64,000 nt of DNA from Ophiostoma sp. CBS 140.51 (taxonomy: Eukaryota > Ascomycota > Sordariomycetes > Ophiostomatales > Ophiostomataceae), in NCBI GenBank assembly GCA_029298735.1, contig JANSLP010000129.1, positions 1 through 64,000 on the forward strand, read 5' to 3'. Position numbers and translations under genes: made by a program. Shown in pieces: positions 34,313 to 45,749 of this stretch. The notes under the pieces were generated by a model. It was not told the origin of the DNA. It saw only the letters and a program-made list of their open reading frames with translations, and searched no databases. Positions within the stretch are counted from its first letter, which is position 1; each line of letters begins with the position of its first letter.

Positions 34313-35422
34313 ATGGCGCTTTCTCGAAATATCAAGCTACTGTTCACGTTTGGATCGCTGGCCCTGGCGGCTGCGACGACGACAACAACGACGACCGACG
34401 ATGACGACGAAAACAACGACACGCCACTGCCATTGATTATCTGGCATGGTAAGACAACTCTGAGCTTTCCATCATTTTGATCATCTACTGACAATTTAGG
34501 CCTTGGCGACAACTTTGCGGCGGAGGGGCTGCGCGAGGTGGGCGCCCTCGCCGAAGAAGTCAACCCGGGCACGCTCGTCTACTTTGCGCATCTCGGCGAC
34601 AGTGCCAGCAGCGACCGATCGGCGACATTCCTAGGCAACGTGACGGAACAGGTGGCCAAGGTGTGCGAGGACATTGCAGCGGATCCGATCCTGTCGACAG
34701 CACCCGCGATCGATGCCCTCGGTTTCAGCCAGGGCGGACAATTCTTGCGGGCCTACGTCGAGCGCTGCAACAAGCCGCCGGTTCGATCTCTCATCACGTT
34801 TGGCTCGCAACACAATGGCATCTCCGAGTTTGTCGAGTGCTCAAGCACGGATTTTGTGTGTCGCGGTGCCATGGCGATGCTGCACGGCAACACGTGGTCC
34901 AACTTTGTGCAGAGCCGCGTCGTGCCCGCCCAGTACTTCCGCGACCCGTCGACGCCCGAGGCGTATGCCAAATACCTCGAGAACTCCAACTTTTTGGCCG
35001 ACATCAACAACGAGCGCCAGAAGAACACCAAGTACCGCGACAACCTGGCTCAGCTAAGAAATTTTGTCATGTACCTCTTCGAGAACGACACGACGGCCAT
35101 CCCCAAGGAGTCGTCCTGGTTCTCCGAAGTCAACGGCACCGAGGTGATTCCGCTGCGCGAGCGCGCGCTTTACAAGGAGGACTGGCTGGGCCTCAAAACG
35201 ATTGACGACAAGGGCGGTCTGCACTTCCGTGCCGTACCGGGTGAGCATATGCGGTTGCGCGCCGAGGACCTGCAGGCCGCCTTTGCCGAGTTCTACGGCC
35301 CCTACAACAAGACGTTCCCGGCCCATGACGGCGACAGCGATGACAGCAGGACGTTTCCTCTTCCCATCGCCGGTGGCAAGACTCTCAAGTCTGTCTTGTT
35401 TGAGGCCGCCAACGAGCTCTAG
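34313..35422 (+). CDS. palmitoyl-protein thioesterase (PPT1-like), secreted/vacuolar
   Basis: Two exons, 34313-34448 and 34500-35422, with a 51-nt intron (GTAAGA...TTTAG) splitting the Gly codon of IIWHG|LGDNF, give 352 residues. Residues 1-21 are a signal peptide, followed by a Thr/Asp-rich stretch (a run of seven Thr, then Asp). It removes thioester-linked fatty acids from proteins, in the vacuole or lysosome in other species. Visible PPT signatures are WHGLGD at the first strand, GFSQGG with the nucleophile Ser, LITFGSQHNGI, and PGEHMRL with the probable catalytic His. Length is close to fungal homologues. The open frame extends upstream of 34313, but only this Met precedes a signal sequence. 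Confidence 0.93.
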
Positions 35423-35742
35423 AGGATATCACGGGCCAACGTCATGGCAACCTAGAAGGTGTCCAAACGAATGGTCAAAGTGGCCCGGCGGGCGTACAGA
35501 ATGGTGAACCCCTTTTTGCCGGGCCCAACTTTTGACAATTTCTTCAATGTCTTGTACATTCCATTCAAGCTTACGCTCGATGTGATTTCTGTCGCGCTTA
35601 CGATTTTGTCTTTACTAATACCTTCTTCTTAGCTGTTTTTGTTTTAAGTTTTGTATACGATTCCTTTTTGTACGACTAGGCTAGAATGATATTTGGTTTT
35701 GGGTAACAACACATTTTGATCATATTGTCCGTCTACTGTTGC
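35423..35742. other. convergent 3' spacer
   Basis: A 320-bp downstream region, T-rich near 35620-35670. Nothing recognised. Confidence 0.5.
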
Positions 35743-36189
35743 TTATCCACGCACTCTATAGACAGGTATCTCTCCAAGATCCTCCCCGTAGTCTCGGTAA
35801 TATTGTGCCACCGCCTCCCACTGTGGCGATCCCTTCGGCCACAGCATCCCGCCGTCTGGCCGTGCTAGCTTTAGGAGGTTCTCAAAGACTGTTGTATTCC
35901 GCCGGATGCAGTATCGCGTGTTGGCCGGAACATCGTGAAAGAAGATGCAGTCGGGGATGGTCGAGTGTCGGATCTCTGTGCAGTGTGTGATGATGTACGG
36001 CAGTCGCGCCTCGTCTGTTGTCAGCCGCTCGTAGACACGGCCCTCCTTGGAGTCGATCGGTAGCCAAAACACAGTCGTACCGGCGCGTGTCTGGATATGA
36101 CAGTGGTACCACGGCGGCAGGGTCCAAAAGTGTGGATCGTCCAGAATGTCGCGAGGCACGACGCTGTGCTCCATAGTGGCAGATGGCAT
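35743..36189 (-). CDS. hypothetical 148-residue protein
   Basis: The open frame starts MPSATMEHSVVPRDIL and has coherent composition: rich in aromatic and charged residues, with no low complexity. The segments DDPHFWTLPPWYHCHIQTRAG and CTEIRHSTIPDCIFFHDVP look like a compact globular protein. There is no signal peptide, membrane helix or motif I recognise. GC-rich third positions resemble the neighbouring genes, and the region is longer than random frames here. An internal Met six codons in (MEHSV) is an alternative start. It may be lineage-specific. It is convergent with the thioesterase and co-oriented with the AYR1-type gene upstream. Confidence 0.6.
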   Translation of the reverse strand: MPSATMEHSVVPRDILDDPHFWTLPPWYHCHIQTRAGTTVFWLPIDSKEGRVYERLTTDEARLPYIITHCTEIRHSTIPDCIFFHDVPANTRYCIRRNTTVFENLLKLARPDGGMLWPKGSPQWEAVAQYYRDYGEDLGEIPVYRVRG

Positions 36190-36936
36190 CTTCGTAGTTG
36201 AAGTAACAGAAATGATAGTCCAAGATATGTAGGTGGATAAATTGGCGTGTGAGACAAGAAGGATTTTGAAGGACGGTATTCAAAAGGGTTGTGTTGCCCA
36301 ATGTCCTTATTTATCATCATGTATGACCATCTGTTAACCCAGGCGCACAATTGATGGATGTACTTTTCCAACCGACATTCCCGGCATCCGTTTACAAGTC
36401 GATATAAGTTCATTGTATGCAAAGAGACAAGGCCGACATCAACCGGTCGAACAGTCGGGGTCTTGTCGAAGAGGCAATGCAGTCGTCCGCTTTGAGACAG
36501 GCTGTGATACGTGCATGCTGTTGTTTCTGTAGCCTGACATATTGACCTATCGCAAGCTCGGATCCAAAATGGATGCAGCTTGGGTGCAGCTCGACTGCAG
36601 CTCCAGCACTGTCGTACTGCATATGTCGTCTGTGATTCCACTGTGCACCAACTGCACGAAACTGCATGACCATAATGTGATGCTCCCACGCGTTTGCTCC
36701 TGTTCAACGGCTTTTGAGGTCTGACATATCATCTTCTCTCTCGTGTGGCACAATTCCTTCAACCTGTGATAAACGTATTCTGATTAAAGATAACATAATA
36801 TGTATGCAAAACAGGTCAGAAGCTAACCCAAAAACAGTCTAAAAAGGGTACAGAGAAGAATGCACGAGGGCACCGTAACAGGGACATAGGCGAGAGGAAG
36901 AAAGAATACAAAATCAAACACCTTCACCACTTGACT
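36190..36936. other. intergenic, no gene recognised
   Basis: Short antisense and sense frames around 36410-36760 overlap without domains. The right end is the 3' flank of the AYR1-type reductase. Confidence 0.5.
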
Positions 36937-38088
36937 TTACGCCGCCTTCTTCTCCTCGGCCTCCTTGGCTTCTCTGGCCTTGCGCTTAGCCACCAGAATG
37001 TCCTTGAGCTTCTGCAGACCAAACGTCCGCCATGCACCGATATCCGAGATCCACTCGCCAATGATCGTGCCCAGCCACACAGCCGTAGACATGCCGCCGC
37101 ACCAGAACCAGTCACGTCGGCCGAACCAGGCCCGCAGCAGCAGCGGGACCTCGGGCCGCAGGGCATTGCCCACGACTTGCCGTGCAAACGCCGACGTCTC
37201 CATGGTCTTGTTGTTCTGGCTGTACACCTGGCGCTTGGCGTAGAGGTCGGCGACGGGCTCGTACAGCGAGCCAGGGACAAGCGGCAAGACATTGTTGGCA
37301 ATGTTGGAGCGGACCGTGCCGGCCATGACGACAGTGACGCGGACACCAAAGGGCTTCAGCTCCTGGCGCAGACAGCGCGAGTAAGAGACGACGGCACCTT
37401 TGGAGGCGCAGTAGGACGAGCCGAAGACATAGGGCACTTGAGCGGAGAGGGAGGCAATGTTGATAATGAGTCCCTGAGCGTTGATCAGAAGCGTAACGAA
37501 AGCCTTGCACATGGCCATGACGCCAAAAACGTTGGTCTCAAACGTGGCGCGGATCTCGTCGACATCGAGGTCGGTCGCCGGGACGGTGTGTGTGCGGCCG
37601 CTACAGAAGTTAGTGGGAAACAGGGTTAGATGCCACTAGGGGTGGAGAGGCGTACGCATTGTTGACGAGAAAGTCGAGCTTGCCGCCGGTCATCTTGGAG
37701 ACCTCCTCCTTGCACTGGGCAATAGAGTCCTTGTTGGTCACGTCGAGCTGAACCGTGGCAATGCCCTTGGCCTCGAGCTCCTTGAGGACTTCAGGCCGGC
37801 GAGCAGAGGCAATGACAAAGAGGCCTGTTGTGCACATTAGTCAGAAAAAGTCCTCGACGGTCATCGATCAATTGGAGATAAGAGACCCTTCCTATCGCAT
37901 AACGAACCTTTTGCTTGGAACTCCTCAGCGATGGCATGACCGATACCGCCAGGCGTGCAGCTGCGTAGAAGTTAGTTTCCAACCTCTATTCTGTGGGCTC
38001 CTTTATTTTAATCTCCTTTGAGTAAAAATAAAGCTTACCCAGTAATCAAGACAGACTTCTGTCCGGCGCGAGGCACGAGGGCACCCAT
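36937..38088 (-). CDS. AYR1: NADPH-dependent 1-acyldihydroxyacetone-phosphate reductase (AYR1-like SDR)
   Basis: Four exons assembled: 38039-38088, 37908-37960, 37656-37824 and 36937-37600, giving 311 residues. The protein reduces 1-acyl-DHAP in ether-lipid and phosphatidic-acid synthesis at the ER or lipid droplets. SDR motifs: the cofactor loop reads VLITGCTPGGIGHAIA across the first intron; NNAG is formed across the last intron; NIASLSAQVPYVFGSSYCASK carries the catalytic Ser and Tyr-x-x-x-Lys. A hydrophobic segment near residues 250-285 (WFWCGGMSTAVWLGTIIGEWI) is the usual membrane-associating C-terminal region, and the tail is Lys/Glu-rich. All splice sites are GT-AG. The three small exons hold the entire cofactor-binding site. 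Confidence 0.9.
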
Positions 38089-39924
38089 GATGTATGTCGT
38101 TGGTAGGAAGTCGTAGGTGGGTCGTAGCTAGGTCCGCAGATGCGTTTCGAGATTCGGATTCGAAAGGATGTGTTGGAGATAACGATACAGAGATGTTGAT
38201 GAAAGAAGCACAGAATGAAGACAAGACAGAGAAGTTGTCGCAAACTATTAACTCTGGGGGAGTCGCAACATTAAAAGGTCCCAAGAGGGGAAGGAGCTTG
38301 GGAAGCTCTGCAATGAGGGTCGCGTTTGGCTTGGGAGACCCGCCCCTGCACATGCTTGAGCTCGTTCCCCGGTGCGGAGGAAAAGAGCCAGCAAAACCAA
38401 ACCAAAAAGCAAGACAAAACGAACCGCACGGGCGTCGATCGCCGAGGCACAAAGTCGCAAGTTTCGCGCCTTTCAAACCGTTCTAAACAGCTGTTGGTCG
38501 CAGTAGCCCCACATTTCAATTACTTTCTCCTAGTTCTTCAGGGCCTTTTATTGATTTCTGCGAACCACTGGAGCCACTGGAGCCTTTGAACGTCGGTCGC
38601 AAGCATCTCGTTTTGGCAAGACTTGCGAGGACGAATACCACCATGCCACCGTAGCGCAATTGGAGAACTTTCGTGTCGCAAACGCCGTATGGAACGGTAA
38701 ATACGAGATGAAAAGTCTTCAATTCGAACTCCGTTCTTTCAGTTGAGATGTCTCCGGGTGGGGAGACGCGGAACGGAGAAGGAGAAAGCGGGTTTCTGTG
38801 CGTCTGAAAAGTGAGATGCGCCTGATCTCACTGAAAATATGACGTTTGGTTGATGGATAAGGGACGGGAGTTCATTTTAAGATCTCACCGCGGCACCGAG
38901 CGTCTGCAAAATAAGCGGAGTCGGTGGTGAGCATTTAGGTTGGCTTTAATCGGCTCTCACCAGAGTGCAAATAAGGAACTCGTAACCGAGAAAATGTCTT
39001 GTTTTTATACTCTTCATTGCTATCTGCATTTATTTATTTGGTTGAATTTTGGACGCGGTAGTTTGTTTTCTTTGGAAATAAATAAATAAATAATAAAAGA
39101 GACAGAGGAATGAGAAGAAAATAAATCAAATTTTCAATTCAATATAAAAAAAAAGCCCAAAGATGCTGAAAAACATAGCAGTGTCAAATAAAGCAGTTCG
39201 TAACAAGATGTTGGCACTTGACTGCATTCGATGAGTTCAAAACGTCATGTTGAAAACCGGTGGCTGTCCAAATCATAATCTGTATTATCGTATTAGGCCC
39301 CTTCAATTACCAAAACATTGCCATGCTTCAGACATAAGGTATTCGCGGTTTTAATGGGCAAGTTGACATTGCAATGCTGTATTTTACATAGTTCAGGTTA
39401 TTGTCAAAATTGTTTATTTTCTCCTTTTGTCAAAATGGGACTTCTTCTCCCATACATGGGCATCCATTTGCCTCTTTTAAAGTACACAGTACAGCTGCAG
39501 TCCAGATCCGTCCAGCCTCGTCCCCGCCCTTTCTTGCTCATAAGCGAGCCATAGTGTACAGAAGAGTACACTTTTAAGAAAACAGAAATAAAAAGAGATA
39601 TACGTTGAAGTTTTGACAGGAAAGAGAAGATGACAAGAAAAATAGAAATGCAGATAAAAAGTAGAAAGACGCCGCAGGCTATGCAACACAGGAGTTGGAA
39701 AACAGGAAACAGACACAGAAAAAAAGAAGCCATCCCCCCACAACAGTCAGGTGCAAAAAGAAGGGTATAGTTTTCGCAACAGGTTGTCGTTATTAGAAAG
39801 GAAAAGATATAAAAAGTATTCACAAGAAAAGGCGGAAAAGTGAACAGGGTGGATATGTTGTCGAGTTTTTTTTGGTGATTTGTCGTATATTTTTTTGTTG
39901 ATTTTGCAAGTCGAGCTATCTCGA
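38089..39924. other. 1.8 kb intergenic region, AT-rich in the middle
   Basis: AYR1 promoter on the left and TOS4-like 3' flank on the right. A (TAAA)n-like tract lies near 39076-39100. Several overlapping frames without domains were rejected, as was a tRNA-like word (GTAGCGCAATTGG, near 38650) because no cloverleaf could be formed around it. Confidence 0.5.
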
Positions 39925-41859
39925 CTATGGGGTGCGTGGACGCTTCCAGTAGTATTGCTGTTGTGAGGAAAAAAACGGTGTTAGTCAGGACTGTTCCATT
40001 TTTGGCGTGTCTGCCTACGCATCGACCCCACATTTTCAACTTCACTCCATCAACTTCACTCAACCGGTCTTCTTTCTTCTTTTTTTCTTCATCTCTCTCA
40101 CAAAATCACGTACCTTGTGCTGTTTCCGGCAGTTTCGCAGGCTGGGCTTCCGCAGATTATCGACAACCGACCGCCGGGACACATCATCATCCATATCAGA
40201 GACGTAGTAGTACTCGCTCTCCAGCGCCTTGCCGGCGGCGTCCTTGCCCTGCCGCTTGATCACACCGACGCAGGGCGTGTTCTCAATGATATAGCGCAGC
40301 GCATCGGTCGTCAGGTCGCGGCGCTCTTCGGCCGGCAGGTTGTTCATGATAGTCGACAACGGGCTCGACGACAGGCGCGAAAAGGCGAGCTGGTTGATCA
40401 AGTGATTCCGGACCTCCTCGACATTGACATTGCTGCTGATCTCGACCTGCACGGGCTTCTGCTCAAGGGCGGGGCTCTTGGGCTCGACCGAGATTCCGAG
40501 GCCAACACCCTCCGCGGAGCGGTTGGGATCGGCGAGTGGGGTACCGGAGGCAGTCGGGGTTGAGGGACGCAGCGGAGGTGCCGAGCGCTTGACGTGGATC
40601 GAGTCACCCTCCCCGGCAGCTTCAGCAGAACCAAACGAGGTGATGGAACCATCAGCAGACGGGATGCGGCTCAGCGGCGGGCGACCGACCTTGGGGCTGT
40701 TCGTTGAGAAAGAGGCGAGGCGGTCTGAGAGGTTGGCACCAAAGGGACCAAATGAGTGCACGATCGGGTCGTTCTCCTCATCTGGGTCATCGACGTCGTC
40801 GTTCTGACTGCTGTCGTTGGCATCGTCGTCCGAGTGGATGTCGCTCAGATCGCTCGAGAAGCTCTCAGCCAGCTCGGTTGCAAAGCTGACACCAGCGTGG
40901 CCGTCTTGCTTAGGAAGCTCCGGCTCGTCCTCGCTGTTAGCATCCTCATAGATCTGGATGGCCGGGCCGCTGTCGTCGTCTTCGTCGTCGCTGCCCATAT
41001 GCTGGGACAGCAGAGCCTGCAGGCTGGCACCAGAGATGGGCATACCAGCCGGTGTCGGGCTCTCAGGCGAGGCAATCCGTGCAGCTCTCCGAAGCGGGCT
41101 GGACTGCAGAGCAGAGCCACCAGGGGCACCGGGTGTGTTGCCACCCAGGCCGTTGTTGTTGTGCCGGCGTGCCGAGCGAGGCGAGTCCCAGGACGAGTCG
41201 GACAGGTTCGCCAGCGAGTCTGCACCGGTCTTCTTAGGCCACTGAATGCGGACGCGCGCGTCCTGGACGTCCATCATGAGCTCGGCGTTCTCCGTCTCGC
41301 TTGTAAAGGTATCACCCTTGCTGAGGTCCCATGTCCGGCCCTGGCAGTGCAGCTTGAGACCGTTCCATCCGCAGCACACAATCTCGACCTTGTTCGGCTC
41401 CAGCGGGCCCATGGCAGGAATGTATCGTGCCTTGGCGTGGACGCGGCTGATCAGGCGGTTGGCGGAGAGCTGGTAGTGTGAGGAGTTGCTGGAGCGGCCC
41501 ATGAGAAGCGTCTCGCCGTTCTCGTTGAGCTCAATTGAGGGGACGGCACACAGGGGGTTCCGTTCCGAGGCCGTTGACAGGGTCCGCTGCAGGGCTGGCC
41601 GGCCGCCAAGGACGCGTGCTGGTGGTGAGGAGGACATGATGCCTGTGCTCGAAGTCGGCACAGGTGTGGGATACTTTGCATATGCATTTTGCGAGTGAAG
41701 GCCGGACGCGTTGTTGCGGGGCTTCTTGATCAGACGCGGCAGGCCTGGTGAGGAGGAAAGTGGTTCAAAAGCGGGGAGGAGAGAAGGGGCCGGACGCTTG
41801 ACGCCGGCGACCGGGGGGAGGGAAGGCTCAGAGGCCTTGCTCCCGAGAGGAGAGTCCAT
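39925..41859 (-). CDS. FHA-domain protein, TOS4/PLM2-like
   Basis: Two exons, 40114-41859 and 39925-39957, with a 156-nt intron (GTACGT...CAACAG), give 592 residues. The FHA domain spans roughly residues 105-215: ETLLMGRSSNSSHYQL (Arg and Ser of the phosphothreonine pocket), RLISRVHAKARY, and NGLKLHC. Yeast Tos4/Plm2 are chromatin-associated G1/S targets of SBF/MBF. The centre is acidic and Ser/Pro-rich with candidate phosphorylation sites. The C-terminus LRNCRKQHK splices to QYYWKRPRTP and stop; reading through the intron instead gives an unrelated Lys/Arg-rich tail. That conserved RNCRKQHKQYYW ending supports the micro-exon. The promoter contains the same palindromic GACGCGTC seen before MAD1. 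Confidence 0.85.
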
Positions 41860-44116
41860 TGGGAGAGAAGATGCAGATATGTCCAGATATTTCGAGTTGA
41901 GGGGTCACTGAATTGGCCGTTGCATGACCAGTGCGAAAGCCAGTGAGAAAGAGAGGCAGGGAAGCAGACGATGGAGAAATATCAAAGAATGAGGCAGACA
42001 ATGAAGAGAAGAGATGCAGATGACAGATGAGGCAGATGTGAGAAGAGCTATCCCAAGTTGGCCACGAAGAAAAAAAGATGTCGAAATTTGGTCGCGTTTC
42101 TGGCAGAGGGTTTTTGGTGGAGATTTTTTGTTGTCGTGGAATGTTCGTGGTTGTGCGTCGGAGCTGTACCGCGTCTCTTGCGTGTAAGTCACCAGAGAGA
42201 GTGTCGTGCTGGCGGGTGTCGTGAGGTCGGAGTGAAAGAAGCAGATGAGATCGTGAGAGACGCAGATGCTTTGTTCTCGAACGTCACAAGATCAGAAAAT
42301 AGAAACGGTCGTCAAAAGAGAGGCCAAAATGGTCGGCCAGGTCGGTTCTTGCGTGGGAAGGAAGGACAAGAGAAAATATGAGAAGGGAGGTTTCGCTATT
42401 TAAGACGCGGTCAGTCGTTATTTCCCTGTGGAGTGGGAACGACGCGCGAAGGTGCTCGTTAATACAGCCCGAAGAGGAAAGCGCGTTGGCGTTTTGGCGC
42501 GGTGTCTCCAGCGCGGAAGGAGCATGGCAGTGGCCGGGCTGTGGCATTTTGATTTTAGGCTGGGTTTACAGGGAGTTACAGGGAAGCTTCAGGGCATGGA
42601 CGCGTCAGTTTAGCGGGCTGTCAGCTAAAGCTTAGCGCCCCACTTCGCCGACACGAGATTGGTACAGCGCACCGCGTACCGCTGTAACACCCTGTCCTGG
42701 TCCAGATACCAGACACCAAACCAGACAGCGCCTCCTTCTCAAAACCGCTCGTGAGCAAGCATGTAAGCGGGCCGTCAGCTGTGTCGCGTGTATCACAGTG
42801 TAAATGGGATGTCGTGAACATGATTGTGCCTCTCTCTTCTTTTAAATTTACAGCGAGGTAGTAACAGGACATTTTATATTTTAAACTGGAAATTGACTAT
42901 TTGCTCTTTCCTCAACTTGCAAATTCTGTTCTTGCCAAATTTGAAGTGCGTCAACCAAGGAAACCGCGCATGGTGGCTCGACGTTTCCTGAAGCAGGAGC
43001 AAGCGGAGGCGCGTCACGACCCCACCTGCCCGCCGTCCATACAGAAACAGCGCCGCCAGGACCATCATTGGAGTTCTTTTGGAGGAGCACGCCGAAATGC
43101 CCCTTTTAGCCGCCCTGACCCGATGCACCCTGCCCTGTCGCGTTCTGAATGGTTCGCTGTCAATCTGGGACTGGTGGCAGATTGGTGGAAGAGGGCGGTC
43201 CCGACTGTTCGCCTGCATTGAAACGACCTTTCCTTGTCCCTTGAAGGGCAGAAGTGTAAGACATTGCAGGTCAACCTGCAGGCCTGCAACTATCAAGGGG
43301 GCGCCTGCCGTTTGCAAAGTATGTGAACATAGAAAAGGAAAGTGCACCCAGGGCCAGTAGGTGCGCTTTCTATTTTTGTGCAGAATTGTCGTCGGATGCA
43401 AAGTGGGAAGGGACGCGGCGGGCGGAAAGTGTAAGTAAACAATACATCACGTATCTACAATGCAATGATGAGATCGCTGTATCCGATATCGCACCATCCG
43501 CCTTCTTTTTCTTCCAGAAAGCACGAAAAGGTCGGTGACGGTGATCTTGTGAGAAAAAGGGAGAACTTTTGCAAAAGGCAGCAAATTTTCAATTTAATAT
43601 CCATTCCTAGTTTCTCGTCGTGTCTCAGAGGATCACGCATTGATTTGCGGAACCAACGGTCGCGTTGATCGCGATCTCGAACGAAAAAGACCTAAGAACG
43701 AACTTCAGAGGCTGTTCGAGACCGCCTTTATTTTTCGCTGCGTTGATAGGACGCTGGAGAGAGTTTACGGTGCTGCCAGTGGGACGGGCCCCACCTGGAC
43801 GAGGCTGCTCAGTGGGTGGCCCCAGCGTCCTTCAGAAGGTGCTGACCGCCTTTGCGGCAGTATTTTGTAGGGCCAGAAAAAAGTGAGTACACCGCCTGGC
43901 AGAAAAAACGAATCCCAGATTTTTTTTCTGCTGGCTTTTCTGCCTCTTCTTTTTGCAGGCCACACTTAAAAAAAAGTTGGGAAAACGCAAAGCTTCAGTT
44001 TGTCTCTAGATCTTGAGTGTACAATCAACACTCTCGTCTGCCTCAAATCTCGACAAAGCGACGAGCACGTTTTCTCTTATTATTCTCTACAGACACCACA
44101 TTTTTTACCAGAAAAT
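41860..44116. promoter_or_regulatory. 2.3 kb divergent promoter region (TOS4-like / CIC1)
   Basis: Contains palindromic GACGCGTC at 42599-42606 (MCB core ACGCGT) about 740 bp before the TOS4-like start, and an E2F/MBF-like TTTTGGCGCGG near 42492. No convincing gene was found; the frames at 42058-42381 and 42874-43360 lack domains. Pyrimidine-rich sequence at 44020-44116 is the CIC1 leader. Confidence 0.4.
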
Positions 44117-45500
44117 ATGGCCGAATCAAAAGCAGTCACAAGAGCGGACACGCTCCCCGAGTCCCAGGTCGACTCTGCTCAGGTAAGGAGAAAAGATCAA
44201 AGAAAACAAGGTGAACAAAAGAGACGACAGAACACTGACTGACTTTCCCCCACAGGCATTGACGGCTACCAAGGCCCTTCTGGCTTACATTAAGAAGTCG
44301 GCCGACGAAGAGGTCACCAAGACGGGCAAGCGCAACATGCTCGCCGACGAAGACGAGGAGGACGGCGTGGCCACCGGCGCCGCCGAGACGCCCGTCTGGC
44401 TCACCATCAACACGAAGCGCCACATTCTCGACACGAACCGCCTGCAGCCCAACACGATTGCCGTGCCCCATGCGCTCAACACCGACGACGACACCACGAT
44501 CTGCCTGATCACGGCGGACCCGCAGCGCGCCTACAAGGACCTGGTAGCCGACGCCGCGTTCCCGGCCGACCTGCGCAAGCGCATCACCCGCGTCATTGAC
44601 GTCGACCACCTGACCAAGAAGTTCAAGTCGTACGAGGCGCAGCGCAAGCTGTTTGCTGAGCACGGCATCTTCTTGGGCGACGACCGCATCATCAACCGCC
44701 TGCCCAAGGCCCTCGGCAAGACCTTCTACAAGACGACGGTGAAGCGCCCTGTTCCCGTGGTTCTGGCCAAGCGCCGGCCCCGCGGTGCCGACGGCAAGCG
44801 TGTCAAGGCGCCCAAGAAGACGAAGAAGGCTTCGACGGTGGAGGGCGACGCGACGCTGGCGGCCGAGGACCAGGCCGAGGCGGTGGCTGCCGCGATTGCG
44901 GCGGCACGCACGCCGGCCCAGATTGCGGCCGAGATCCAAAAGGCGATTGGCTCGGCCATGGTGCACCTGGCTGCGTCCGAGAGCACGTCGATCAAGGTCG
45001 GCCTCGCTGGCTGGCCCGCGGCCCACGTGGCTGCCAACATTGAGGCGGTGGCGCGCGAGGTGGTGGGCAAGTACGTGCCGCAGCGGTGGAGTAACGTCAA
45101 GTCCATCTTCATCAAGGGCCCGCGCACGATGGCGGTGCCGATCTGGCAGACGGACGAGCTGTGGCTGGAGGGTAGCAAGGACGTGCTGAAGGCGGGCTCG
45201 TCGCAGCTCAAGGCTTTTGAGGAGCGACAGGCGGCCAAGAAGGAGAAGGCCAACGTTGGCAAGAAGCGCAAGGCCGCGACGGACGGTGCTGCCGAGGCTG
45301 AGGCTGACACTGAGGAGAAGACCATCTTGAAGAAGGGAAAGACTGCCGAGACAGCGGCACCCAAGGAGGCTAACCGTCCGGCCAAGAAGGCCAAGGCGGT
45401 GCCGGAGAGCAACGACAGCGGCCTGGACAAGCAGATTGCTGCGAGCAAAGAGAAGCTCAAGAAGCAGAAGGCTGCGGCAAAGAAGGCGATGGGCATCTAA
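44117..45500 (+). CDS. CIC1: ribosomal L1-domain ribosome-biogenesis protein (Cic1/Utp30-like)
   Basis: Two exons, 44117-44182 and 44256-45500, with a 73-nt intron (GTAAGG...CCACAG) in phase 0, give 436 residues. The L1-like fold runs from ALTATKALLAYI to about residue 300: VWLTINTKRHI, LITADPQRAYKDLV, VIDVDHLTKKFKSYEAQRKL, and LPKALGKTFYKTTVKRPVPV match the Cic1/Utp30/RSL1D1 family that acts in nucleolar pre-60S maturation. The C-terminal 110 residues are Lys/Glu/Ala-rich, with KKRKA and PAKKAKA nuclear/nucleolar signals. Exon 1 encodes only the acidic head MAESKAVTRADTLPESQ. Choosing the downstream frame alone would lose the start codon. Confidence 0.9.
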
Positions 45501-45749
45501 GCGTGTATGCCTGGGAAGTGTGATTGATACTACTACGCGATTGTTGCATATTGTTTTTGTTTATTTATTTTCTTCCTTTCATTCTGTTATTTGTCATCTT
45601 TTTTTGTATTGACAATTTGCTGGCGTTTCAGGCGTGCTTAGATTAGGACGAGGCACCGATAAAATTAAAAGCACGGTTCTTGTTTTCGTTCACATTGGCT
45701 TCATATTGACTTCATTGTAACTATGACTAGATATCTTTTTTGTGTACAT

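Noticed and set aside
38640..38700. tRNA-like word GTAGCGCAATTGG
   Set aside because: No acceptor, anticodon or T-arm stems could be paired around it.
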